The position numbers were made by a program, and so were the translations under genes. From Candidatus Woesearchaeota archaeon (GTDB lineage Archaea; Nanobdellota; Nanobdellia; Woesearchaeales; JAGVZT01): a stretch of 60,743 nt of DNA. The notes beneath the pieces were generated by a model. The model worked only from the letters and a program-made list of their open reading frames with translations. It had not been told where the DNA came from and searched no databases. Of the stretch, positions 1 through 8,266 are shown piece after piece (position 1 is the stretch's first letter; every line of letters starts with the position of its first letter). The stretch is from contig JAGVZT010000046.1 of assembly GCA_018302335.1 (NCBI GenBank), positions 1-60,743 of the forward strand, given 5' to 3'.

Positions 1-552
1 GAGGTGGGCAAGGTGCGTGCTCGTGAGCGTCATGGGCGATGATGCGATGAGCCTGCGATGGACGTCGAGGATCCTGAGCTCCGCAGCGCGGGTGAGCCCG
101 TACCCGCTCTTCATCTCAGCGGCGGTGGTGCCGTGGGAGAGCATCACCTGGAGGTCCGCGCGGGCCTTCCGCTCGAGAGACGCAGGGGACGCGGCAGACG
201 TCAGCCGGGCAGTACGGTGAATCCCGCCGCCTGCTTCCAGCAGCGAGCGGCTCGCACCGCGGAGCCGCGCCTCGAACTCGTCGCATCGCGTCCCGGCATG
301 CACCAGGTGGGTGTGGCAGTCCACGAAGCCAGGAAGCAGCACCTTTCCGGAGCAGTCCAGCGCAGTCGCCCGCGGGAGGAGCCGGAGTTTCCGTCGCACC
401 TCCTGCGTTGGCCCCGCCGCGACTATCCTGCCCTGGAATGCGGCGACTGCCCCATCTTCGATGACCTGCGCCTTCCGGAACGCGCGTCCGCGCAGCGGCC
501 CCGGGGGAAAGAGGACGAGCTGCCCGTGTTGCGCGAGGAAATCTGCTTCCAT
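1..552 (-). CDS. hutI: Imidazolonepropionase, 3' part cut by window edge
   Basis: Reading the minus strand from the ATG at 552 gives an open frame to the left edge, so the gene is partial and absent from the ORF track. The protein shows the amidohydrolase metal motif PGFVDCHTHLVHAGTR near residue 75, followed by a GGGI segment and EMKSGYGL, the signature set of HutI. The family hydrolyses imidazolone-5-propionate to N-formimidoyl-L-glutamate in histidine degradation. The start codon directly follows the stop of the cyclodeaminase gene, and the two upstream genes act on the HutI product, so this is one operon. HutH and HutU would have to lie beyond the left edge or elsewhere. Confidence 0.9.
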   Translation of the reverse strand, partial: MEADFLAQHGQLVLFPPGPLRGRAFRKAQVIEDGAVAAFQGRIVAAGPTQEVRRKLRLLPRATALDCSGKVLLPGFVDCHTHLVHAGTRCDEFEARLRGASRSLLEAGGGIHRTARLTSAASPASLERKARADLQVMLSHGTTAAEMKSGYGLTRAAELRILDVHRRLIASSPMTLTSTHLAHL

Positions 553-1176
553 CTACATCCGCTCGTGAACGGTACCCAGGATGAGCTTGCGCCGGGCGCT
601 GCTGCGCTCCCGGAGCGAGACTGCTCTCTTCCTGAGCTCCTCGGCCCGTGTGCTGTCGGTGATGGACTTCGCATTGATGTCTACGTTCAGCAGCGCCCCC
701 CATACCGCAGCCTCGGCGAGCAGCGCGGCGACCCCGGCGTCGCTTATCGCATTCTGGTTGCCCACCGGCGCGACGGCTTCGGCGAGCTCCAGCACGCTGA
801 AGCTCAGCTCGGCGCACTCCAGCGGCACGGACGACGCGAGGTGCAGGGCCGACTGTATCGCGGCAGTCCTAGCGGCCTTCTCCTCCTCCGTCCCCTTCGG
901 CAGGCGGTACGCGGCGAGCACCGCGGTGAACGCGCGTGCGTCCTCATCCATCAGCGCCGCGAGCCTGTCCCTGATGCGCACGGCTTCCGCGGCCGCCGGG
1001 CGCACCTTGCCCTCTGCGGCGGCGAACTTCTCCCTTCCGAGGGTGAGCTGGCACACCATGGAGACCAGGGATGCTGCGAGCGCACCCGAGAGTGCTGCCG
1101 CGCTCCCTCCGCCCGGCGCCGGGCTGTCTGACGAGAGCTCTGCGAGAAAATCGTTGACCTTCTTCGATGCCAGCAT
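553..1176 (-). CDS. fchA: Formimidoyltetrahydrofolate cyclodeaminase
   Basis: A 207-residue protein of the FTCD C-terminal / FchA family, recognised by the N-terminal FLAELSSDSPAPGGGSAAAL stretch and the alanine-rich helical body. It converts 5-formimidoyl-THF to 5,10-methenyl-THF and ammonia. In animals this domain is fused to the formimidoyltransferase; here the two are separate adjacent genes, four bases apart, with the transferase upstream. The downstream hutI begins directly after this stop codon. The arrangement argues for folate (not only tetrahydromethanopterin) one-carbon chemistry in the organism; that last point is inference. Confidence 0.88.
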   Translation of the reverse strand: MLASKKVNDFLAELSSDSPAPGGGSAAALSGALAASLVSMVCQLTLGREKFAAAEGKVRPAAAEAVRIRDRLAALMDEDARAFTAVLAAYRLPKGTEEEKAARTAAIQSALHLASSVPLECAELSFSVLELAEAVAPVGNQNAISDAGVAALLAEAAVWGALLNVDINAKSITDSTRAEELRKRAVSLRERSSARRKLILGTVHERM

Positions 1177-1180
1177 CCTC

Positions 1181-2155
1181 TCACCTCATGTACTCGATGA
1201 CCTTCTCCTCGGGGGCGAAGTCTCCGAGGCCAAGGAATGAGATGGCCTCTGCCACCAGCTTCCTCTCGCCTCCCTCGCCACCGGCCGCTTTCCCGGCGTC
1301 CAGCAGCGCCTTCTTCGGGACCAGCCCCACAATCTCGCTCCCGGTCACCTTGACCCCGCGGCCCTCCGCACGGACCTTCACCTCGCTGAACGCGCGATGC
1401 AGACCGGTGATGTGCATGTCCAGCAGGTTCATGGAGACCTGGGTGCTGCCGCGCGTGAGGGCGACTCCCATGGCCTGCACTGCCTGCAGGGCCCCGGGGA
1501 TGCGTTTTTTCGAGCCGTCAGCCAGCGTGATGCTCCTCCCGGAGGTGCGCACCTCGGCGGCGATGTCCTTCGCGACGTCAAGCCGCTGCGTGGCAAGGTT
1601 CACGTTGTACGCGATGAGGAAATCCCTTGCACCGACAACCACGGCGCCGGCTCTGGCGACGCGCCCGCCCCACTCCGCGGGACCTGCGTCCGGGAGCCAC
1701 TCGCCCATAGAAAGCTTCTCCCTCAGGGCCTCGTATTCCCCCTTCCGGATGTCACTCAGCAGGATGCGTCCTGGCCGCGCGCTCTTTCCGTAGAAGTACA
1801 CCGGCACCCCCAGCTCTTGGCCGATGCGCTTTCCCACCCTCCGAGACAGGGCGATGCACTGCTCCATGCTCGCCCCCTCGAGCGGCACGAAGGGGACGAC
1901 ATCCGCGGCCCCGATGCGGGGATGAGCGCCCTTATGCGAGCGCATGTCAATCTCCTCCAGCGCGCGGGAGACGAGCAGGAACGCGGACTTCTCCACGGCG
2001 CGCTCCTCACCAACAAAGGTGATGACCGTGCGGTTATAGTCAGCGTCCGGCTCCACGGCGAGCAGGCGCGCGCCCCCGTTCGCGACGGCATCGGTAATCC
2101 TCCGTATCCTTCCGGCGTCGCGGCCCTCGCTCACGTTCGGCACGCATTCAATCAT
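1181..2155 (-). CDS. ftcD: Glutamate formimidoyltransferase
   Basis: A 324-residue protein beginning MIECVPNVSEGRD, the hallmark N-terminus of the formimidoyltransferase family, with RSHKGAHPRIGAADVVPF and YGKSARPGR further in. It moves the formimino group of formimidoylglutamate to tetrahydrofolate, giving glutamate. Length matches the stand-alone transferase form. It sits seven bases behind a CheC-like gene and four before the cyclodeaminase, so transcription probably starts at the promoter of the CheC-like gene. Together with the two downstream genes it covers the last steps of histidine to glutamate. Confidence 0.92.
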   Translation of the reverse strand: MIECVPNVSEGRDAGRIRRITDAVANGGARLLAVEPDADYNRTVITFVGEERAVEKSAFLLVSRALEEIDMRSHKGAHPRIGAADVVPFVPLEGASMEQCIALSRRVGKRIGQELGVPVYFYGKSARPGRILLSDIRKGEYEALREKLSMGEWLPDAGPAEWGGRVARAGAVVVGARDFLIAYNVNLATQRLDVAKDIAAEVRTSGRSITLADGSKKRIPGALQAVQAMGVALTRGSTQVSMNLLDMHITGLHRAFSEVKVRAEGRGVKVTGSEIVGLVPKKALLDAGKAAGGEGGERKLVAEAISFLGLGDFAPEEKVIEYMR

Positions 2156-2162
2156 CGCAGCC

Positions 2163-2924
2163 TCAGATGACCAGATGCTCGAGCTTCTCCTTCACTGCCT
2201 TGAGCATCCCCACCACCGAATCCATCTCCAGAAGGAGGACAAGACTACCCTTGAGGGGGGTCTTGTTCTTCTGGGTCTCGTAGGTGGTGGAGAATTCTGT
2301 CAGGATGCGCAGGTACAGCGCGTTCTCTTTTCCTGCGAGAACCGAGACGGAGAGAAAGTTGGAGAGCGTCTTCCCACCTGCAGCGAGCAGCCGGAATCCC
2401 GAGGGGTCGAGCTTGAGGTCCAGCAGGGAGCCGACCGCGCTCAGGTACCGCTCGCATAGCTGCCCTCCGTTCGCGACGAGACAGCCCTGGTCTTCGTCGG
2501 CCGCGAGGCTCTTGGTCGTTCCCATCTGCTTCTTCTGCAGGACATCGGCGAGCACCAGGGCGGAACCCGCATCCCAGAGCATCATGATCTCTCCCCTCGC
2601 ATCGCCCTGGACATGGGAGAACACCAGCACCGTCTCCCCGGGAGGAATGCCATCCTTCAGGCCATCCGACATGGAGAAGAACGCCACCTTCGGCTGGCTC
2701 ACGCGGACGATGCTGCCGACGACGCGGGAGAGCTCGCCGCTCGCCCGGCCCGCGCCGATGTGGCCCACCTCGCTCAGGATGTCGCGCTGCTCCGGGACAA
2801 GGGTGCTCCCGCGCTTCACCTTTCCCCCCGCGATGAGCAGGTCAACCACCTCCGGCTCTCCCAGGATGGGACTACCCTTGGAATTCCGCTTGCGCGGCTT
2901 GGGGGAAGGCGGGCTGCGGACCAC
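2163..2924 (-). CDS. CheC-like protein with degenerate phosphatase motifs
   Basis: A 253-residue protein with a CheC/CheX-type fold inferred from ILSEVGHIGAGRASGELSRV (about residue 49) and a second copy NGGQLCERYLSAVG. CheC proteins dephosphorylate CheY-P through paired E-x-x-N motifs. Here the first reads EVGH and the second NGGQ, so the catalytic asparagines and one glutamate are replaced; it may be a scaffold or ligand-binding protein rather than a phosphatase. Start is a GTG with a TATA-like CTTTAAATA centred 27 nt upstream, which fits a leaderless transcript. It heads the histidine-degradation operon; no other chemotaxis gene is in the window. Confidence 0.6.
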   Translation of the reverse strand: MVRSPPSPKPRKRNSKGSPILGEPEVVDLLIAGGKVKRGSTLVPEQRDILSEVGHIGAGRASGELSRVVGSIVRVSQPKVAFFSMSDGLKDGIPPGETVLVFSHVQGDARGEIMMLWDAGSALVLADVLQKKQMGTTKSLAADEDQGCLVANGGQLCERYLSAVGSLLDLKLDPSGFRLLAAGGKTLSNFLSVSVLAGKENALYLRILTEFSTTYETQKNKTPLKGSLVLLLEMDSVVGMLKAVKEKLEHLVI

Positions 2925-2940
2925 AGTCCCCTGTCCACTC

Positions 2941-3108
2941 CGAGGCTATTTAAAGTTTCTGTCATCCAAACGCGCGCTGCTCCTCAGGCGGCGATACGGC
3001 CGCGATGCCCGGCAGGCTCTGCAATGTCTCCCGGGCATCCCGGCTCAGCACCAAGGCCAGGGTTTCCCGCACGTAGGTCACGGCTCCGCCAGAAACACAT
3101 AAATAGCG
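2941..3108. promoter_or_regulatory. Divergent promoter region, CheC-like gene / alaS
   Basis: Minus-strand TATA CTTTAAATA at 2947-2955 lies 27 nt before the GTG at 2924. Plus-strand TATA CATAAATA at 3098-3105 lies 26 nt before the ATG of alaS. Both spacings place the expected transcription start on the start codon. Nothing else is recognisable in the 203-bp gap. Confidence 0.65.
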
Positions 3109-3127
3109 CCCCGGGCCCTTCGACGCG

Positions 3128-5659
3128 ATGCTGACCGACAAGCAGCTGAAGAAGAAGTACGAGGTCGAGTTCCGCAGGAACCCGGAAAAGTACTATCCCG
3201 CGAAGGCGATGCAGGAGCTCGGCTTCACCAGGGGGCAATGCTCGTGCGGCAGGTTCTTCTGGAGTCCGGCAAAGCAGGCTGTCTGCGGGGACCCCTCCTG
3301 CTCCGGAGGCTTCCGGTTCATCGGCGACACCCCCGCGAAGCGCAAACTGGACTACGTCGGCGTGTGGAAGTCGTTCTCCTCCATCCTGCAGAAGCGCGGC
3401 TACACCCCCATCCCGCGCTATCCGGTCGTGGCGCGGTGGAGGAGCGACATCGAGTTCGTCGAGGCGAGCATCGACGACTTCATCCCCTATGTCATCAACG
3501 GCGAGGTACAGCCGCCCGCGAACCCGCTGACGGTGCCGCAGTTCTGCCTGCGCTTCAATGACGTCGACAATGTCGGCATCACGGGCGCGCACTACACGGG
3601 CTTCGTGATGATGGGCCAGCACCGCTTCCATCCGCCTGCGGAATACCGGCCGGACGACTATCTCCTGGACCTGTACAGCTGGCTCAGCGAGGGGATGGGG
3701 CTGGACAAGTCCGAGCTGACCCTCCACGAGGATGTCTGGGCCGGGAGCGGCAATTTCGGCCCCTGCGTCGAGTTCTTCTCCCGGGGGCTGGAGATTGCGA
3801 ACCAGGTCTACATGCAGTTCCGCCAGACCGAGAGCGGATATGAAGACCTGAGGCTCAAGGTGCTGGACATGGGGCAGGGCCAGGAGCGCGCCGCGTGGTT
3901 CTGCCAGGGGAAGAGCACCAGCTTTGAAACCACCTTTCCCACGGTCACGGAGAAACTCTACCGACGCACAGGAATCTCCCCGGAGCCGGAGCTCATCGCG
4001 CGCTTCCTCCCCTATGCGAGCTATCTCAACGTGGACGAGGTCAGCGACATCGAGAAGGCATGGAAAGGCGTCGCTGAGAAGGTGGGTGTCCCGGTGCGGG
4101 AGTTGCGGGAGACCATCCTGCCGCTTGCAGCCATCTATTCCATCGCGGAGCATTCGCGTTCCCTGCTCATCGCGCTCTCGGACAGCGGGCTGCCCTCGAA
4201 TGTCGGAGGCGGGTACAACCTGCGCGCCATCCTGCGTCGCGCGTTGAGCTTCATCCAGCAATACAAGTGGGACATTGACCTCGCCGAGGTCTGCGCGTGG
4301 CACGCGCAGTACCTCAAGCCGATGTATCCCGAGCTCGCGCCCAGGCTGGACCAGGTGCGCGCCATCCTCGAGGTGGAGAAGGAGCGATTCGCAGCGACCA
4401 GGGAGAAGAGCCGCGCGATGGTGCAGCGCCTGGTGCAGTCCGATGTCCGCGAGGAGAAGCTCCTCGAGCTCTACGACAGCCACGGCATCTCCCCAGAGAT
4501 GGTACGCGATGCCGCGCGGGAACTCGGGCGCGACGTGGCGGTGCCGGACAACTTCTACGCGAAGGTCGCGGCGCTGCACGAGGAGCGGGAGCAGGCGCAC
4601 GCCACCCACAAGGAGCGCGAGATGTACCTGACCGAGGTGCCCGAGAGCGAGGCGCTCTACTTCGAGGATTATGCGAAGACGTCCTTTGTCGGCAAGGTCG
4701 CATCGGCCGCAGGCCCGCAGGTTGTGCTGGAGAAGACGTACTTCTATCCCACCAGCGGAGGCCAGGTCAACGACACCGGCTCCATGGAGGGCATCCGTGT
4801 CGTCGACGTGTTCAAGCACGGCAACGCCGTGGTGCACCAGCTGGAGCGCGACGCGCCGTTCGCGCGCGGCGCGAGCGTGCGCTGCGAGATAGACCGCGAA
4901 CGGCGTGTACAGCTCGCCAAGCATCATACGGCAACGCACATCCTGAACGCCGCCGCGCGCCGCGTGCTGGGAGCGCATGTCAACCAGGCCGGCGCGAAGA
5001 AGGCCCCCGACAAGGCGCACCTCGACCTCACCCACTACCAGAACCTCTCTCCCGAGGAAGTCGCTGCCATCGAGCAGGAGGCGAACGCCATCGTCCGCGC
5101 GGCGATACCGGTCGAAAGCTCCTTCCTCGGCCGCGATGTCGCGGAGAAGCGCTTCGGGATGGGCATCTACCAGGGAGGGGCGGTGCCGGGCAAGCGGCTC
5201 CGCATCGTGAATATCGTCGATACCGACGTCGAGGCCTGCGGTGGTACGCACCTCAAGAACACCTCGGAAGCGGGGACGATCCGCATCATCAAGTCCAAGA
5301 AGATCCAGGACGGCATCGTCCGCCTGTACTTCACAGCCGGAGCCGCTGCGCAGCGCACCGAGGGGGAACAGGAGGGGCTTCTGGAGCAGACCGCGGCGCT
5401 CCTCGGCGTCGCGCCGGACCAGTGCCCGGCCCGCTGCGAGGAGCTTTTCACCACATGGAAGCGCATCCGGAAAGCGCTGAAGAAGACGCCGCCTCCGGAC
5501 GCGAAGGAATTCGAGCTGGTCTCTCCTACGCGGTACGTCGGCGATGCCCTGCAGCGCTGCGCGGAGATATTCTCCACGCAGCCCGAGCACGTCCCGAAGA
5601 CCGCGAAACGCTTCCTGGATGAGCTGCGCCGCTTCCGCGAGGAGCTCGCTGCGCGGTGA
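3128..5659 (+). CDS. alaS: Alanyl-tRNA synthetase, archaeal type
   Basis: An 843-residue class II synthetase. The N-terminus has the archaeal zinc-like segment CSCGRFFWSPAKQAVCGDPSC, then the class II catalytic core (TVPQFCLRFNDVDNVG; QHRFHPPAEYRPDDY). The editing domain carries KHHTATHIL near residue 598 and CGGTHLKNTSEAG near 703, the zinc ligands for clearing mischarged Ser/Gly. The C-terminal C-Ala region is short for an archaeal AlaRS (often about 900 residues). Start chosen at the ATG 26 nt after a TATA box. The 920-codon open frame on the opposite strand is a high-GC shadow. Confidence 0.96.
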   Translation: MLTDKQLKKKYEVEFRRNPEKYYPAKAMQELGFTRGQCSCGRFFWSPAKQAVCGDPSCSGGFRFIGDTPAKRKLDYVGVWKSFSSILQKRGYTPIPRYPVVARWRSDIEFVEASIDDFIPYVINGEVQPPANPLTVPQFCLRFNDVDNVGITGAHYTGFVMMGQHRFHPPAEYRPDDYLLDLYSWLSEGMGLDKSELTLHEDVWAGSGNFGPCVEFFSRGLEIANQVYMQFRQTESGYEDLRLKVLDMGQGQERAAWFCQGKSTSFETTFPTVTEKLYRRTGISPEPELIARFLPYASYLNVDEVSDIEKAWKGVAEKVGVPVRELRETILPLAAIYSIAEHSRSLLIALSDSGLPSNVGGGYNLRAILRRALSFIQQYKWDIDLAEVCAWHAQYLKPMYPELAPRLDQVRAILEVEKERFAATREKSRAMVQRLVQSDVREEKLLELYDSHGISPEMVRDAARELGRDVAVPDNFYAKVAALHEEREQAHATHKEREMYLTEVPESEALYFEDYAKTSFVGKVASAAGPQVVLEKTYFYPTSGGQVNDTGSMEGIRVVDVFKHGNAVVHQLERDAPFARGASVRCEIDRERRVQLAKHHTATHILNAAARRVLGAHVNQAGAKKAPDKAHLDLTHYQNLSPEEVAAIEQEANAIVRAAIPVESSFLGRDVAEKRFGMGIYQGGAVPGKRLRIVNIVDTDVEACGGTHLKNTSEAGTIRIIKSKKIQDGIVRLYFTAGAAAQRTEGEQEGLLEQTAALLGVAPDQCPARCEELFTTWKRIRKALKKTPPPDAKEFELVSPTRYVGDALQRCAEIFSTQPEHVPKTAKRFLDELRRFREELAAR

Positions 5660-5660
5660 G

Positions 5661-5735
5661 CGGCACGGCCGCATTGCGGAGAATGCGCGGCATTCTTGCG
5701 GGACATCCTGGAACTCACGGGGATTCCGGCCGGGG
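5661..5735. repeat. GGCCG-capped intergenic palindrome, copy 1
   Basis: Imperfect inverted repeat between convergent alaS and the P1B ATPase: starts GGCCGCATTGCGGAGAATG and ends GATTCCGGCCGG, with CGGGACATCCTGGAAC in the middle. Member of the dispersed family described in the findings. Confidence 0.6.
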
Positions 5736-5782
5736 CCAGGAGACACGAAGCGGCCGGAGTCTGGAAGATTTCTGCGACGCCT

Positions 5783-7765
5783 TCACTCATGCGGTGCGCA
5801 GGCGGCACTCTTGGTCCCATCGGCACAGCAGCCGCAGTCGTCAGCGTCAGAAGTGTTCGCCCTAGTTTCCGACTTTTCTTCCCCGAAGAGACTCAGGCCA
5901 TTGAGCACCACCGCGACCGTGACCCCGACATCCGCAAAAATCGCCAGTGCGAGATTTGCATGGCCAGCGAGGGCCAAGGCCAGGACAGCCGCCTTGGACA
6001 CGGCCGCAAGGATGATATTGCTCCTGACCGTCCGCACCGTGCGCCGGCCCAGCCGTATGCCGTCGGCGATGAGCTGAAGCCTGTCGTTCATGATGACGAC
6101 ATCCGCGGTCTCGATGGCGGTGTCGGAACCCGCGGCACCCATCGCGATGCCCACGGATGCGCTCGCCAGGGCAGGGGTGTCGTTCACCCCATCGCCGACC
6201 ATGGCGACATGACGGTATCTCTCATGAAGCGCCCGCACCCTCTCGACCTTCTCCTCCGGGAGAAGCGACCCCGTATATTCGTCGATGCCCAGAAGGTCGG
6301 CGACCCTCTTCACTGCCTCCTGATTGTCCCCGGACAGGACCACGGTATGCAGACCCTCGGCCGCTAGGAACCGCACGAGCTCTTTGCTTTCCGGCCTGAT
6401 GTTGTCCGAGAAGGCGATGAGGCCTTTCACCCTCTTCGCGTCCGAGGCGACGATGACTGTTTTCCCCGCCTTCTCGAGACCCATGATTTTTTTCACCACG
6501 TCCTCAGGGACCAGATGCTCCTCTGCGATGAACTCCAGGTTGCCGACGCAGTGGTGGGTATCAAAGCAGACGGCGCACGTCCCCATCAGGCCCTTCCCCT
6601 TGTGGAACGTCACGTTCTCGAACCGGTGAGCAGGGATTCCCCCCTCTGCCGCCTTCCGCCGTATGCCTTTTGCGAGGGGATGCTCGGAATACTCCTCGCT
6701 GCCTGCAACGCATGCCAGGAGCTCTTCCTCGCTGACCCCATTCAAGGGCACGATGTCCGTTATTGCAAAGTCGCCCGTGGTGAGGGTGCGTGTCTTGTCC
6801 AAGGCAACCGCCTTCACGCGGCCCAGCTCCTCGACGTACCTTCCGCCCTTGATGAGCATCCCCTTGCGGGAGGCGTTGCCCATCGCGGAGAAGACTGCCA
6901 CGGGGGTCGAAAGCACCAGTGCGCAGGGGCACGCGATGACGAGCAGGGTCAGCGCGCTCTCCAGCCAGACAGCGAACGGCAGCCCGAGAACAAGCACCGG
7001 AACGGCGACGAGCAGCATCGCCAGGAGCATGACCGCAGGAGTGTAGTACCTGGCGAAGCGCTCGATGAATTGCTGGGCCGTGGACTTGTCCCGCAGGGCC
7101 TGCTCGGTCAATTGCAGAATCTTGGCATAGGTGCTGTCAGATGCGGCCCTGCTCACTCTGATTTCCAGAAAACCGTCTCCGTTCAGCGTCCCGCCGTAGA
7201 CGTCATCTCCGACGGTCTTGTCAGCAGGCATGGATTCTCCTGTGATTGCCGATTCGTCCACGAATGACCTGCCCGCGAGCACCGACCCGTCGAGGGGGAC
7301 CATCTCGCCTGGTTTCACCACGACGACCATCCCGGCCCGCACCTGAGCGATTGCCACCTGCGAATCGCTCCGCTCAACCCTCACCGTTGCGACCTCCGGC
7401 TTGCTCTTCAGGAGGTTCTGGAGACTGCTCCTGCTCTTCTGGTGGCCGAAGCGCTCAAGGTAATTGCCGATGGAGAAGAGGATGACGATGATGGCTGCCT
7501 CCTCGAATTCCCGGAGAAAGAGCGCTCCGATGATTGCCACCGTCATCAGCAGGTTGATATCCGAAAAACGGCGCTGCAGGAGGCTCTTCGCGCCCTTCGC
7601 CAGGGTGTCACGGCCGACCAGAAGGATGATGAAGAGAAAGAGGGGCAATTCGACGACAAGGGGAAGATGCATGGAGAAGAATGACAGTGCCTCGAAGGGC
7701 GCCACGAGAAGAAGGAGCAGGACCAACTTCCTGAATGTTGGCTCCCGGAGCAGTTCTGCATACAT
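5783..7765 (-). CDS. P1B heavy-metal translocating P-type ATPase (Zn/Cd-like)
   Basis: About 660 residues with no N-terminal metal-binding domain. Visible elements: actuator TGES, membrane CPCALVLSTPVA, SEHPLA nucleotide-site motif, MVGDGVNDTPAL hinge, and a last-helix DVGVTVAVVLNGL typical of the Zn/Cd/Pb group. The C-terminus CGCCADGTKSAAC is cysteine-rich and may bind metal. The phosphorylation motif reads DKTRTLT instead of DKTGTLT, the Arg codon CGC at 6788-6790 differing by one base from Gly GGC; this would be expected to impair turnover. Start set at ATG 7765, 25 nt after TATA-like CTTAAC; a GTG at 7771 is the alternative. Confidence 0.88.
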   Translation of the reverse strand: MYAELLREPTFRKLVLLLLLVAPFEALSFFSMHLPLVVELPLFLFIILLVGRDTLAKGAKSLLQRRFSDINLLMTVAIIGALFLREFEEAAIIVILFSIGNYLERFGHQKSRSSLQNLLKSKPEVATVRVERSDSQVAIAQVRAGMVVVVKPGEMVPLDGSVLAGRSFVDESAITGESMPADKTVGDDVYGGTLNGDGFLEIRVSRAASDSTYAKILQLTEQALRDKSTAQQFIERFARYYTPAVMLLAMLLVAVPVLVLGLPFAVWLESALTLLVIACPCALVLSTPVAVFSAMGNASRKGMLIKGGRYVEELGRVKAVALDKTRTLTTGDFAITDIVPLNGVSEEELLACVAGSEEYSEHPLAKGIRRKAAEGGIPAHRFENVTFHKGKGLMGTCAVCFDTHHCVGNLEFIAEEHLVPEDVVKKIMGLEKAGKTVIVASDAKRVKGLIAFSDNIRPESKELVRFLAAEGLHTVVLSGDNQEAVKRVADLLGIDEYTGSLLPEEKVERVRALHERYRHVAMVGDGVNDTPALASASVGIAMGAAGSDTAIETADVVIMNDRLQLIADGIRLGRRTVRTVRSNIILAAVSKAAVLALALAGHANLALAIFADVGVTVAVVLNGLSLFGEEKSETRANTSDADDCGCCADGTKSAACAPHE

Positions 7766-7860
7766 GGGCACAGGGGAGGGCGTACAGTTAAGTGTTTTGT
7801 CCTTACGGCATGCAGCGGCGTGGGGAAAACTTCTTAAAGCGCCATCCCCGGGAGAGTGCT

Positions 7861-8145
7861 ATGCCGAACGCGCAGGTCCAGGAGTTCATCGAGCGCGAGA
7901 TGGCCGCAGGAAAGCCACGCGCGAGCATCAAGACCGCGCTGCTCCAGAGAGGCTGGCCCGAGCCGGCCGTGGACCAGGCCCTGAACCTCCTCGGCGCGCA
8001 CCATCAGCCGAAGAAGCACCAGCAGAGGCTCCCCCCGTCGGAGAAGAGCCCGGGGCTGCGCACCACCATCATGCTCGCGCTGCTGCTCGCGCTCATCCTG
8101 GGGGCCGCCCTCTATTACCTGTTCTTCCGGCTGCTCATGCGTTAG
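7861..8145 (+). CDS. Small membrane-anchored protein with helical UBA-like N-terminus
   Basis: A 94-residue protein. Residues 1-45 contain two short helices with a pattern RASIKTALLQRGWPEPAVDQAL that looks like a UBA/CUE-like or linker helical domain; residues 62-90 form one transmembrane segment. Similar small proteins are common in archaeal and CPR genomes, but I know of no assigned function. Start chosen at ATG 7861 rather than the longer track ORF because TTCTTAAAG sits 25 nt upstream. Divergent from the P1B ATPase and convergent with the aldo/keto reductase. Confidence 0.7.
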   Translation: MPNAQVQEFIEREMAAGKPRASIKTALLQRGWPEPAVDQALNLLGAHHQPKKHQQRLPPSEKSPGLRTTIMLALLLALILGAALYYLFFRLLMR

Positions 8146-8176
8146 GTTCTGCAGGCTCTGTGGAAACCCTCAGATT

Positions 8177-8250
8177 CTTCGGCCGCACTGCGGAGAATAT
8201 CCGGCCTGCGAGACACCCCGGAACGCATGCGGCAATGCGGCCGAACGGCG
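8177..8250. repeat. GGCCG-capped intergenic palindrome, copy 2
   Basis: One of the best-formed copies: TTCGGCCGCACTGCGGAGAA at one end, GGCAATGCGGCCGAA at the other, and the shared core GCGAGACACCCCGGAAC between. Lies between two convergent genes. Confidence 0.7.
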
Positions 8251-8266
8251 GTGCTGATTCTCGTCG

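Noticed and set aside
2984-5746. 920-codon ORF on the minus strand opposite alaS
   Set aside because: It mirrors alaS codon structure, has no domain, and such antisense frames appear opposite most long genes in this GC-rich window (also 20590-22038, 23980-25866, 12350-14815).
5783-7765. Insertion sequence or phage genes anywhere in the window
   Set aside because: No transposase, integrase or structural phage protein was recognised in any frame; the only mobile-looking pieces are the AbiE pair, the toxin/AbrB pair and the palindrome family.
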